A stretch of 5,918 nucleotides of DNA from Deltaproteobacteria bacterium RBG_16_54_11 (GCA_001797905.1 MGQS01000136.1:9176-15093); one strand, 5' to 3'. Shown: positions 1 through 4,504, counted from the stretch's first letter. Numbers and translations: made by a program. The notes: generated from the sequence alone by a model not told the origin.

Positions 1-519
1 CTCGCATCTGCCACCCTCGTGCACAAGACCGATGTCGGCGGGGTAGCCCTTGACCTCATGTCGGAAAAGGAGGTCGAGAGGGCCTTTAATGAGATGAAGG
101 CCAAGATCGCCGGCATGGGCCGCGAGGCGGAGATGGAGGGGGTCATTGTGCAGCGCATGGTGGCAGGGGGGCAAGAGGTGATTGTCGGGGTGACCCAGGA
201 TCCGTCTTTCGGTCCCCTGATCATGTTCGGGCTCGGAGGCGTATATGCCGAGCTGTTAAAAGACGTGGCTGTTAAGCTGCAGCCGCTCACCGATGTGGAT
301 GCCCGCGAGCTCATAGGCTCCATCAAGATGACGAGATTGTTTGAGGGATTCAGGGGCGCGGCACCGAGCGATACCCAGGCCCTGGAGGATTTATTGCTGC
401 GGCTCTCGGCCCTTGTCGAGGATATCACCCAGATCGCCGAGCTCGACCTCAACCCGGTCAAGGTGATGGGCAGAGGAGAGGGCTACTGGGTAGTGGATGC
501 GCGCGTGATGGTGAGGTAA
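1..519 (+). CDS. ADP-forming acetate/acyl-CoA synthetase, C-terminal ATP-grasp part (5' end outside window)
   Basis: The reading frame is open from base 1, so the gene starts upstream and only about 172 C-terminal residues are visible. The motif HKTDVGGVALDL near the edge, the stretch EVIVGVTQDPSFGPLIMFGLGG and the late ELDLNPVKV segment are hallmarks of the ATP-grasp domain of ADP-forming acyl-CoA synthetases (acetate-CoA ligase, ADP-forming, and related CoA-binding/ATP-grasp fusions). This family interconverts acyl-CoA, ADP and phosphate with free acid, CoA and ATP in the cytoplasm. The E and N of ELDLNP are the expected metal and nucleotide contacts. An internal GTG at base 19 is not the true start, because family-like sequence continues upstream of it. 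The gene is clearly richer in GC than the rest of the window and looks like core chromosome. It converges with the minus-strand HepT/MntA pair. Whether it is a separate beta subunit or the end of an alpha-beta fusion cannot be told here. Confidence 0.9.
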   Translation, partial: LASATLVHKTDVGGVALDLMSEKEVERAFNEMKAKIAGMGREAEMEGVIVQRMVAGGQEVIVGVTQDPSFGPLIMFGLGGVYAELLKDVAVKLQPLTDVDARELIGSIKMTRLFEGFRGAAPSDTQALEDLLLRLSALVEDITQIAELDLNPVKVMGRGEGYWVVDARVMVR

Positions 520-538
520 GAGGGGAGCAATTTCCTCT
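519..538 (+). terminator. Hairpin with GCAA tetraloop directly after the synthetase stop
   Basis: AGAGGGGA and TTTCCTCT pair as eight base pairs (two are G-U) around a GCAA loop of the stable GNRA type. The fold begins at the last base of the stop codon. No T-run follows, so it is not a textbook intrinsic terminator, although its place between converging genes suits a 3'-end structure. Confidence 0.35.
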
Positions 539-634
539 AAACTAAAAATTGAGCTGACCTGAAATAAACAGCGCTCTCAGATTAGCTCCAGCAACCACTT
601 AGAAATGTAATTTTTCAATTTCAGATTTAAAAGT

Positions 635-1014
635 TCAAAATACTTCAGAGGCCGTGGCAATGAGTGGCTCAAGGCGTTCTGGATATAGCTCAAGGGCATA
701 CCCATGGCTGAAAAAATGTCTAAAGGCGAGAAAACGCCTCAGGCTGTCTCCCAGAGAAGAAGAAATTAAATTTTCGTCTACGACTTTAACCAATAAGTCA
801 CGATGCCATGACACCCCTTTGGGATTTTAAGGCCTTTTGCAAGGAATATCTGTTTGATCACATTCTCGATGCCATTGTAAAAATTGTGCAGTAACGCAGC
901 TACACCAGCAAGTTCCAATGCCGAGAGCTTTGTTAGAGGAAGGGATGGTAATGCGTGAAGCGTTTTCTCTATGGCCTCATATTCTGCTTCAATTCTTTTT
1001 CGGTAATCAGCCAT
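635..1014 (-). pseudogene. HepT-like HEPN ribonuclease toxin, frameshifted
   Basis: The gene starts at ATG 1014 and reads MADYRKRIEAEYEAIEKTL, a HepT-like HEPN N-terminus, for 67 residues. It then leaves the conserved frame at a run of four G (plus-strand C 814-817) and stops at 778. In the -1 frame the family sequence continues at once as VSWHRDLL and runs 59 more residues to TGA 635-637, about 126 residues in all. That second half holds RHFFSHGY, which fits the RX4HXY active-site motif of HepT ribonucleases. In this family R and H act in RNA cleavage and the Tyr is the residue AMPylated by MntA. The in-frame 78-residue product lacks the motif and should be inactive. The start overlaps the end of the upstream antitoxin by eight bases, implying translational coupling. 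The break is most simply a lost G; a sequencing error or recoding at AAAGGGG are alternatives. Confidence 0.85.
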
Positions 1015-1276
1015 AGAGAACGATGCCCTCTTGCTGGATCATTTCTACAAACATAGATGTCCCTGAGAGATCGATAACATCAATAGGCTTTGATACAGCA
1101 AGCATCAGCTCGCCATAAAAGTCGTAAAACTGCTCCGTGGGAACCCCTTCAACAGCAATATCGATATCGCGACTTTCCGTCTCAGCGGATGCACCGGAGC
1201 CGAATAGCAACACGCGCCTGACGTGGTACTTTTTCGAAATTTTCTGTATAGTTTTTTTATCTCTCTCACTAATCAT
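1007..1276 (-). CDS. MntA-like nucleotidyltransferase antitoxin
   Basis: This 89-residue minus-strand protein is a minimal nucleotidyltransferase of the MNT class. Residues 22-39 read VLLFGSGASAETESRDID, which contains the GS...DxD signature. Here nine residues separate GS from DID, against ten in many relatives. The later PIDVIDL (residues 64-70) can supply the third carboxylate. In HEPN/MNT toxin-antitoxin modules the MNT protein transfers AMP from ATP to the toxin tyrosine and silences it. The partner toxin lies immediately downstream with an eight-base overlap. A TTG at 1282 would add two residues, but ATG at 1276 is the more likely start. No strong ribosome-binding site is visible. A TATAAT lies only seven bases upstream, so a leaderless message is possible. 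The antitoxin frame is intact while the toxin frame is broken. The function is well supported; the start is less certain. Confidence 0.88.
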   Translation of the reverse strand: MISERDKKTIQKISKKYHVRRVLLFGSGASAETESRDIDIAVEGVPTEQFYDFYGELMLAVSKPIDVIDLSGTSMFVEMIQQEGIVLYG

Positions 1277-1282
1277 AGGCAA

Positions 1283-1311
1283 ATTATATCAGTTCTTTAT
1301 TCTTTTATCTA
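1283..1311 (-). promoter_or_regulatory. Candidate promoter of the mntA-like/hepT-like operon
   Basis: On the minus strand a perfect TATAAT (1288-1283) lies 17 bases after TAGATA (1311-1306), a weak -35. Transcription would begin close to ATG 1276, implying a leaderless message. The surrounding sequence is AT-rich, so chance matches are likely. Confidence 0.3.
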
Positions 1312-1330
1312 TTCTTATTATTTCTAACAC

Positions 1331-1370
1331 GCCGGCCGGGAAGCCCCTTTGAGCTTGTCTCAGGATCGGC
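1331..1370. repeat. REP-like intergenic palindrome
   Basis: This stretch, GC-rich compared with the AT-rich run before it, lies between the lipoprotein 3' end and the mntA 5' end. It contains CCGGCCGG (1332-1339, self-complementary) and TGAG/CTCA arms around CTTGT (1350-1362). The segment CCTTTGAGCTTGTCTCAGGA resembles dispersed intergenic repeats common in environmental bacterial genomes (recalled, not searched). No second copy was found in the window. Confidence 0.4.
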
Positions 1371-1389
1371 TACCGCAACTGGTCGGTCC

Positions 1390-1839
1390 TTATTTCTCCT
1401 CGGCTTGCTTCTTGATCTTTCTCATCTTTTTGATTATCGCCTTGGAAGCAGGGCGGGAGGAATTCTCCAATTCATTGAGAAACCACCCCCCTTTGTGTTT
1501 ATCGAATAAACTGCTGAGAAAGACGATCTTGTTGCCGCGGTACCCTTCGGGATCATATCCCTTCTCGGCAACGGAGTAGTACTCTATCGTTTGATTGCTC
1601 TTTATATCCCCCTTGAAAGGCTCGATGACCTGGCAGCGAATAAGGTAGCGGACATATCCCGCGTCCTTATCGCCGATGCTGCCGACTGCCTTGACCTCCT
1701 TGATATCCACAGAGGCCACAACGGCAACCTGCTCATAATCATTCTTTAAATAGTCATAGGAATAGTATTCATTTTCCGATGCGCAACTATAACTGAGTAG
1801 GGTACATGCGACACAGAGCAACAATAACAACCTTTTCAT
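1390..1839 (-). CDS. Small exported protein, possible lipoprotein, unknown function
   Basis: The product is 149 residues. It begins MKRLLLLLCVACTLLSYSC, a positive N-terminus and a hydrophobic core ending at Cys19, followed by a polar region rich in Tyr, Asp and Asn. Cys19 could be a lipidated cysteine, but the preceding LSYS is not a classical lipobox, so a plain secretion signal is also possible. The body contains YLIRCQVIEPFKGD and later YRGNKIVFLSS. This resembles small exported proteins whose beta-rich domain carries a V-x-E-x-F-K-G-D motif followed by a statement of the form 'G...VFL'; the resemblance is from memory and gives no function. The C-terminus is a basic helix (IIKKMRKIKKQAEEK). 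ATG 1839 is preferred over ATG 1857 because AGAGGGG lies seven bases upstream and the signal sequence begins there. It stands alone on the minus strand, with its own promoter candidate. Confidence 0.72.
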   Translation of the reverse strand: MKRLLLLLCVACTLLSYSCASENEYYSYDYLKNDYEQVAVVASVDIKEVKAVGSIGDKDAGYVRYLIRCQVIEPFKGDIKSNQTIEYYSVAEKGYDPEGYRGNKIVFLSSLFDKHKGGWFLNELENSSRPASKAIIKKMRKIKKQAEEK

Positions 1840-1882
1840 CTCAAACCCCTCTTGCATAAGGAATTATTGAACAGCTACAAAA

Positions 1883-1911
1883 GTGATAACATGCGGACGC
1901 CGGGGTGTCAA
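1883..1911 (-). promoter_or_regulatory. Sigma-70-like promoter for the exported-protein gene
   Basis: On the minus strand a perfect TTGACA (1911-1906) is followed after 17 bases by TATCAC (1888-1883, four of six matches to TATAAT). A transcript would start near 1876 and give a leader of about 37 bases before ATG 1839. Confidence 0.45.
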
Positions 1912-1940
1912 TAAGGCTTGAATAACGGTAGTGTTCTATA

Positions 1941-2024
1941 TGAAACTTGACATTCTCGGACAAAAGATGATAGCCTTTGATCGTTCCCGAAGCCGGGGGG
2001 CTTATGATAGGGACACACTCCATA
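1941..2024 (+). repeat. 84-bp dispersed repeat, copy A
   Basis: This copy matches 4790-4873 in the same orientation at 76 of 84 positions with no gaps. The differences are at 1957, 1965, 1980, 1989, 2008, 2013, 2016 and 2020, and seven of the eight are transitions. Similarity stops abruptly at both ends. Both copies contain AAGCC-GGGG-GGCTT (five-pair stem, four-base loop) and a weaker CAAARG...CCTTTG stem that pairs on the minus strand in both copies, using a G-U pair in copy A. Neither copy has terminal inverted repeats or an obvious coding function. Confidence 0.85.
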
Positions 2025-2066
2025 TCAATCACTTCGAGACCAGCGATCCCAAGGCTCTGCGCCTGT

Positions 2067-2081
2067 GATCTTCGCAAGATC
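2067..2081. repeat. Short perfect palindrome before the integrase remnant
   Basis: GATCTT and AAGATC pair perfectly around CGC. The palindrome lies 14 bases before the start of recognisable integrase sequence. No T-run follows it on the plus strand, and no function is evident. Confidence 0.4.
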
Positions 2082-2094
2082 GATTTCCCTTTAC

Positions 2095-2168
2095 AAGATG
2101 ACGATGATCTATACCCATGTGCTCAACCGGGATTGGCGGGTGTTCGCAGCCCTGTGGACGGGCTCTGA
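2095..2168 (+). pseudogene. Integron-type tyrosine recombinase (IntI-like), C-terminal remnant
   Basis: About 24 codons remain. The first frame reads KMTMIYTHVLNR, the segment carrying the catalytic tyrosine (MIYTHV) of integron integrases and related XerC/D-like recombinases. One base later, in the next frame, the sequence continues GLAGVRSPVDGL and stops at TGA 2166-2168. The GVRSPxD ending is characteristic of integron integrases. The two halves join if one G is restored at CGGGATTGG (2128-2136). Upstream of 2095 nothing resembles the rest of the enzyme, so more than 90 percent of the gene is gone and it cannot be functional. It runs in the same direction as the following genes, with its 3' end facing them. 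In most integrons intI points away from the cassettes, but reversed arrangements are known (for example Treponema denticola). The call rests on recognition of short motifs and on the attC-like site downstream. Confidence 0.72.
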
Positions 2169-2188
2169 GGGAAGATAAGGAGGTTATT

Positions 2189-2338
2189 ATGCCGATCCGC
2201 ATAAGCTGCCGTGATAAGCTGCTGAATAGAGTGCAACTAATTGAATATACAGGGGTTAGTACGCCTCCGGCAAACAATCCAAAGGCGTGTTATATGGACA
2301 GAAAAACGAAACTCCGCATCATATGCGGATCAGTATAA
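2189..2338 (+). CDS. Possible 49-residue small protein, unrecognised
   Basis: ATG 2189 is preceded at five bases by AAGGAGG (2177-2183), one of the strongest ribosome-binding sequences in the window, and the frame runs 49 codons to TAA 2336-2338. The product starts MPIRISCRDKLLNR, is basic and contains three cysteines. It has no signal sequence, membrane segment or recognised motif. Against a real gene: it is short, and its sequence is crowded with inverted repeats (a ten-base pair GATCCGCATA/TATGCGGATC at 2194-2203 and 2322-2331, and TAGTACGCCT/AGGCGTGTTA at 2259-2268 and 2283-2292), so it may be a structured leader instead. Its stop overlaps the TATAAT before the ankyrin gene. It begins 20 bases after the integrase remnant. 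Confidence 0.4.
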   Translation: MPIRISCRDKLLNRVQLIEYTGVSTPPANNPKACYMDRKTKLRIICGSV

Positions 2339-2339
2339 T
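2313..2339 (+). promoter_or_regulatory. Hairpin next to a TATAAT before the ankyrin gene
   Basis: TCCGCAT-cat-ATGCGGA (2313-2329) is a perfect seven-pair palindrome. A consensus TATAAT follows at 2334-2339, 30 bases before the ankyrin start codon. No good -35 exists at the normal spacing. The palindrome sits where a -35 or an operator would be, so an activator- or repressor-controlled promoter is possible. Confidence 0.35.
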
Positions 2340-2368
2340 CTATGTTAGAGTATACAAAGGAGGATAAA

Positions 2369-2824
2369 ATGTTTCGCGTCCTAACTTTCATTGCCAGTTT
2401 CATAATTATTGTTAATACAGCATACGCTGCCAGTTTCTATGACGAAATGCATGACGCCATCGTGAAGAATGACATTCGCACAGTCGAATCCCTTTTGAAA
2501 AAGACTAATGCTGACCCAAACGAAAGAAGAGATACTCGTGCTTCTCCAACCTTTCTCACTCAAGCAGCCCGTCTTGGTCGTGAAGAAATCGTTTCACTAT
2601 TGATCGCATCGGGGGCGGATGTTAATAGCGGCGATGGTGACTCCATGACGCCGCTCATGCATGCCGCTTGGAAAGGGCATGTGCGGATTGTCGAAATACT
2701 TATTAAAGCCGGCGCTGATATTCAGGACGAAAACAAATGGGGTGAAACTGCACTGCAACTTGCTAAACAGGGTAAACATGACGCTGTTATCACTGTATTA
2801 GAGAAAGCAGGGGCTAAGAAATGA
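2369..2824 (+). CDS. Exported ankyrin-repeat protein
   Basis: The product is 151 residues. Residues 1-20 form a signal peptide with a basic start, a hydrophobic stretch and a signal-peptidase I site AYA before Ala21, so the protein should be periplasmic or secreted. The mature part is built of ankyrin repeats, at about 24-53, 58-87, 91-120 and 124-150. The third is the clearest, containing MTPLMHAAWKGHVRIVEIL and ending in KAGAD. Ankyrin repeats bind other proteins; no enzyme domain is present and no partner can be named. AAAGGAGG lies five bases before ATG 2369, which fixes the start. An in-frame ATG at 2342 has no such site and would spoil the signal peptide. An attC-like site begins two bases after the stop codon, as in an integron gene cassette. 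It could act as an inhibitor or immunity-type protein, but nothing in the sequence shows this. Confidence 0.85.
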   Translation: MFRVLTFIASFIIIVNTAYAASFYDEMHDAIVKNDIRTVESLLKKTNADPNERRDTRASPTFLTQAARLGREEIVSLLIASGADVNSGDGDSMTPLMHAAWKGHVRIVEILIKAGADIQDENKWGETALQLAKQGKHDAVITVLEKAGAKK

Positions 2825-2825
2825 A

Positions 2826-2890
2826 CTCTAACAAGCCGCTAAAGCCGATCGCAGCCCACTGGGCTGCTCCGGCTTAGCTCTTCGTTATGA
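2826..2890 (+). other. attC-like integron recombination site
   Basis: The layout matches a short attC site. The left core is CTCTAAC (2826-2832) and the right core GTTATGA (2884-2890), with TAAC pairing with GTTA. The arms GCTAAAGCCG (2838-2847) and CGGCTTAGC (2870-2878) pair with one unpaired A on the left arm, the extrahelical base expected of attC. An inner perfect stem GCAGCCC/GGGCTGC encloses ACT (2851-2867). The sequence resembles the attC of aadA cassettes (TCTAACAA...AAGCCGA...GGCTTA...CGTTA). Each core departs from RYYYAAC/GTTRRRY (one position left, two right). The site starts two bases after the ankyrin stop, the normal cassette position. It has no T-run, so it is not a typical terminator. 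Confidence 0.8.
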
Positions 2891-2926
2891 TTTACTAAAA
2901 AATAAAAGGAGATAACAAAGGGCAAA

Positions 2927-2947
2927 ATGGGTGAGAAGGCAAAATAA
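2927..2947 (+). pseudogene. 5' fragment of the zinc-ribbon gene, cut off by the transposon
   Basis: ATG 2927 encodes MGEKAK and then meets TAA 2945-2947, whose last two bases belong to the left end of the transposon. AAAGGG lies four bases upstream and AAGGAG fifteen bases upstream. The fragment starts 36 bases after the attC-like site, as expected for the next cassette. Removing 1,073 bases joins these six codons in frame to the 3' part at 4019-4356. Confidence 0.6.
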
Positions 2948-2970
2948 GGGACGTTGTTGACTAGCTTGAC
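2946..2970 (+). repeat. Left inverted end of the RAYT element
   Basis: The end begins AAGGGACGTTGTTGACTAGC and continues TTGAC. It is the reverse complement of 3993-4017 except for one base, T here against G in the right end. That difference creates a consensus -35 TTGACA at 2966-2971 at this end only, pointing toward the transposase. No good -10 lies at the usual distance (ATTAAT at 2993 is 21 bases away). Confidence 0.85.
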
Positions 2971-3018
2971 AAAGTATTGGGTGTGTGGCAGGATTAATAG
3001 GAGAGAGGAGTGGGGTCA

Positions 3019-3993
3019 ATGCCGCGTCAGGCTCGTTTAGATGCACCGGGGACACTGCATCATGTTATACTGAGGGGGATCGAGAGGAGACGCATTGTTG
3101 ATGATCGCGCTGATCAAGAGGCATTTATCGAACGCATGGGGCAAGGTGCCCTTGAAACTGGTATTGTGATCTATGCGTGGTCGTTATTGCCCAATCATGC
3201 CCATATCATGCTCAAGAGTGGGCAGGCGGGATTATCACACTACATGCGTCGTTTTCTCACGGGCTACGCCATAACGTATAATAGACGCCACAACCGCTAT
3301 GGACATCTCTTTCAGAACCGTTTTAAATCCATCGTCTGTGACGAGGATGTCTATTTTAAAGAGTTGGTTCGGTACATACATTTGAATCCCCTGCGGGCCA
3401 AGCTGGTCAAGAATTTAAGGGAACTTGACCAGTATCCCTTGAGTGGGCATCGCTGTCTTATGGGGAAGAGAGACTATGAATGGCAGGATAGGAAATACGT
3501 CTTATCGTGGTTTGGCAAGAGGGAGAAGGAAGCTCGGAAGGCTTATCGGGACTATATGAGAGAGGGGATCAATCAGGGCAATCGGCCTGAGCTGGTGGGG
3601 GGCGGATTAATCCGATCCCTGGGTGGGTGGAGTGTGGTATCATCGCTGCGTAAGGATAAGGAGAAACTCTTAACTGATGAGCGGGTATTGGGGAGCGGGG
3701 AGTTTGTCGAGAAGATTATCAGAGAAGCGGATGAAAAGGTCATCTACCAGTTCTCGAGGACCTCGTTACAACTGAAAGTGAGGGGGCTGATAGAAGAGGT
3801 CTGCGCGCGTGAGGGGGTTGCGGTGCATGAGTTGCGCTCTGGCAGCCGGCGGGGAAAACTGCCTTCCTTGCGGTCGGCTATAGTGATTCGTTTGGTCAAG
3901 GACTATGGGATACCGTTAGCTGAGATTGGGAGACAGGTGGGGATCTCGACCTCGGCAGTTTCCAAGATTACCAGCCGCCATGAATTTACCTAG
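3019..3993 (+). CDS. REP-associated tyrosine transposase (RAYT, IS200-like Y1 type)
   Basis: This 324-residue protein opens with MPRQARLDAPGTLHHVILRG, the standard RAYT N-terminus. Its Y1 transposase domain spans about residues 5-130. The metal-binding HxH pair is His60 and His62 in LLPNHAHIM. The helix VYFKELVRYIHLNPLRA (111-127) carries the nucleophilic tyrosine, Tyr112 or Tyr119. GHLFQNRFKS between them is a further family signature. The C-terminal third (about 240-320) contains LRSGSRRGK and then IPLAEIGRQVGISTSAVSKI, a DnaA-like helix-turn-helix found in the longer members. HUH enzymes cut and rejoin single-stranded DNA through a 5' phosphotyrosine. ATG 3019 is preferred over GTG 3010 because GAGGAG lies eight bases upstream and the family begins there. 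The stop codon's last base is the first base of the right inverted end. All recognised catalytic residues are present, so it may be active. Confidence 0.93.
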   Translation: MPRQARLDAPGTLHHVILRGIERRRIVDDRADQEAFIERMGQGALETGIVIYAWSLLPNHAHIMLKSGQAGLSHYMRRFLTGYAITYNRRHNRYGHLFQNRFKSIVCDEDVYFKELVRYIHLNPLRAKLVKNLRELDQYPLSGHRCLMGKRDYEWQDRKYVLSWFGKREKEARKAYRDYMREGINQGNRPELVGGGLIRSLGGWSVVSSLRKDKEKLLTDERVLGSGEFVEKIIREADEKVIYQFSRTSLQLKVRGLIEEVCAREGVAVHELRSGSRRGKLPSLRSAIVIRLVKDYGIPLAEIGRQVGISTSAVSKITSRHEFT

Positions 3994-4017
3994 TCACGCT
4001 AGTCAACAACGTCCCTT
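3993..4017 (-). repeat. Right inverted end of the RAYT element
   Basis: This is the reverse complement of 2946-2970 at 24 of 25 positions, and it overlaps the transposase stop codon by one base. Its AACAACGTCC (4005-4014) recurs at 4459-4468, and ACAACGTC recurs at 4768-4775, in the direct repeats around the downstream membrane-protein gene. Confidence 0.85.
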
Positions 4018-4107
4018 CATACTCTTCATACTCCGCCAATATACAAGAAGCTCTCCGCAGAGATCAAAAATCTCATCCTGGCGGATAAACGCTCATCTCT
4101 GTCTGTG

Positions 4108-4356
4108 ATGGAACTCAACTCTTTGCTCCGCGAGCGCGTCTTGAACGAATCATCAGCAGACACGCTCGGGTACAAGGTCTGTCCGAAATGCGGCTCTGAG
4201 AAAATCCATGCTAATCGCGATTTCGTCGTGGACGTTGAGGCCAGCGATAATGACATGCCTCTCCAAACTGCCACGCCGTACAAGACAATCGAGTGTGAAG
4301 ACTGCGGGTGGCGCGACGACGAGATCACAAGGGACATTGACAGAATGCGAGAATAG
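4108..4356 (+). CDS. Zinc-ribbon protein, 3' portion of a gene split by the RAYT element
   Basis: From ATG 4108 the frame gives 82 residues with two cysteine pairs, CPKC and CEDC, about 40 residues apart. This is a small zinc-ribbon fold that would bind one Zn. The acidic C-terminus (DDEITRDIDRMRE) may be helical. No ribosome-binding site precedes 4108. The same frame stays open back to the transposon end and reads TPPIYKKLSAEIKNLILADK, which looks like genuine protein, so 4108 is an internal Met. The real gene probably began at 2927: deleting 1,073 bases of transposon gives a continuous 118-codon frame starting MGEKAKYTLHTPPIYKKL. Today the N-terminal part is missing unless translation restarts internally. 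The ribbon alone could be in a nucleic-acid or protein-binding factor; no specific family is recognised. An attC-like fold follows the stop by four bases, as expected for a cassette. Confidence 0.72.
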   Translation: MELNSLLRERVLNESSADTLGYKVCPKCGSEKIHANRDFVVDVEASDNDMPLQTATPYKTIECEDCGWRDDEITRDIDRMRE

Positions 4357-4360
4357 GAAG

Positions 4361-4425
4361 ACCGAACCAGAGGCTTGAATCTGCTCGAAAAGAGGCCCGG
4401 GGGGGCGTTTTTCAAAGCGTTCACG
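4361..4425. other. Second attC-like fold, or weak terminator
   Basis: ACCGAAC (4361-4367) and GTTCACG (4419-4425) bring together GAAC/GTTC. Inside them CTTGAA (4374-4379) pairs with TTCAAAG (4411-4417) with one unpaired A, and GCCC-GGGG-GGGC (4395-4406) forms the tip. Size and position after the stop codon suit attC, but each core departs from consensus and the unpaired base is on the right arm, which would fit the minus orientation better. The same tip with its AAAA and TTTTT flanks could be an intrinsic terminator for the zinc-ribbon gene. Confidence 0.42.
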
Positions 4426-4443
4426 TTCTCGATTATGCAAAAA

Positions 4444-4477
4444 TTTTGATAATTTTGAACAACGTCCTGTCGATTTT
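4444..4477 (+). repeat. Direct repeat upstream of the membrane-protein gene
   Basis: ATTTTGATAATTTTGAACAACGTC, followed after five bases by GATTTT, recurs at 4753-4786 with one base missing and one substitution in the first block and the same spacing to GATTTT. The two copies bracket the 72-residue gene and its leader. Confidence 0.65.
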
Positions 4478-4492
4478 TATGTCTAAATCGAG
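4471..4492 (+). promoter_or_regulatory. Leader hairpin touching the ribosome-binding site
   Basis: TCGATTT and AAATCGA pair perfectly over seven base pairs around an eight-base loop. The 3' arm overlaps the first bases of GAGGGAGGA (4491-4499), the ribosome-binding site of the gene at 4505. Folding could modulate its translation; an accidental palindrome is also possible. Confidence 0.45.
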
Positions 4493-4504
4493 GGAGGAAA
4501 ATAT

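Larger units (their letters stand above)
2946..4017 (+). mobile_element. IS200-like/RAYT transposable element, about 1.07 kb
   Basis: A single transposase gene lies between 25-bp inverted ends that match at 24 positions. The element appears complete and lies inside the zinc-ribbon cassette gene. No target duplication is visible, in line with single-strand HUH-type transposition. REP-associated transposases normally move or maintain REP palindromes; here the gene has its own paired ends and behaves as a unit. Confidence 0.8.

Noticed and set aside
520..634. AAATTGA/TCAATTT and CTGAAAT/ATTTCAG inverted pairs between the converging genes
   Set aside because: The arms are short, far apart and overlap each other, so they cannot both form. 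They are expected in AT-rich sequence.
1137..1579. Plus-strand open frames opposite mntA and the exported-protein gene
   Set aside because: They are mirror frames of genes with motif support and signal sequences; neither has its own ribosome-binding site.
1941..2024. Repeat copy A considered as an attC site or CRISPR unit
   Set aside because: It lacks AAC/GTT cores and a long imperfect stem. Only two copies exist, far apart, with no spacers.
1841..2077. Minus-strand open frame of 78 codons across repeat copy A
   Set aside because: It has no ribosome-binding site. All eight differences between the two repeat copies change the amino acid in this frame, so there is no sign of protein-level constraint.
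2029..2277. Minus-strand 82-codon open frame
   Set aside because: It runs antisense across the integrase remnant and the hairpin-rich region, and no feature supports it.
4026..4440. Long minus-strand open frames opposite the zinc-ribbon gene
   Set aside because: They are antisense to a frame with clear CPKC/CEDC motifs, show no recognisable protein features and lack convincing starts.
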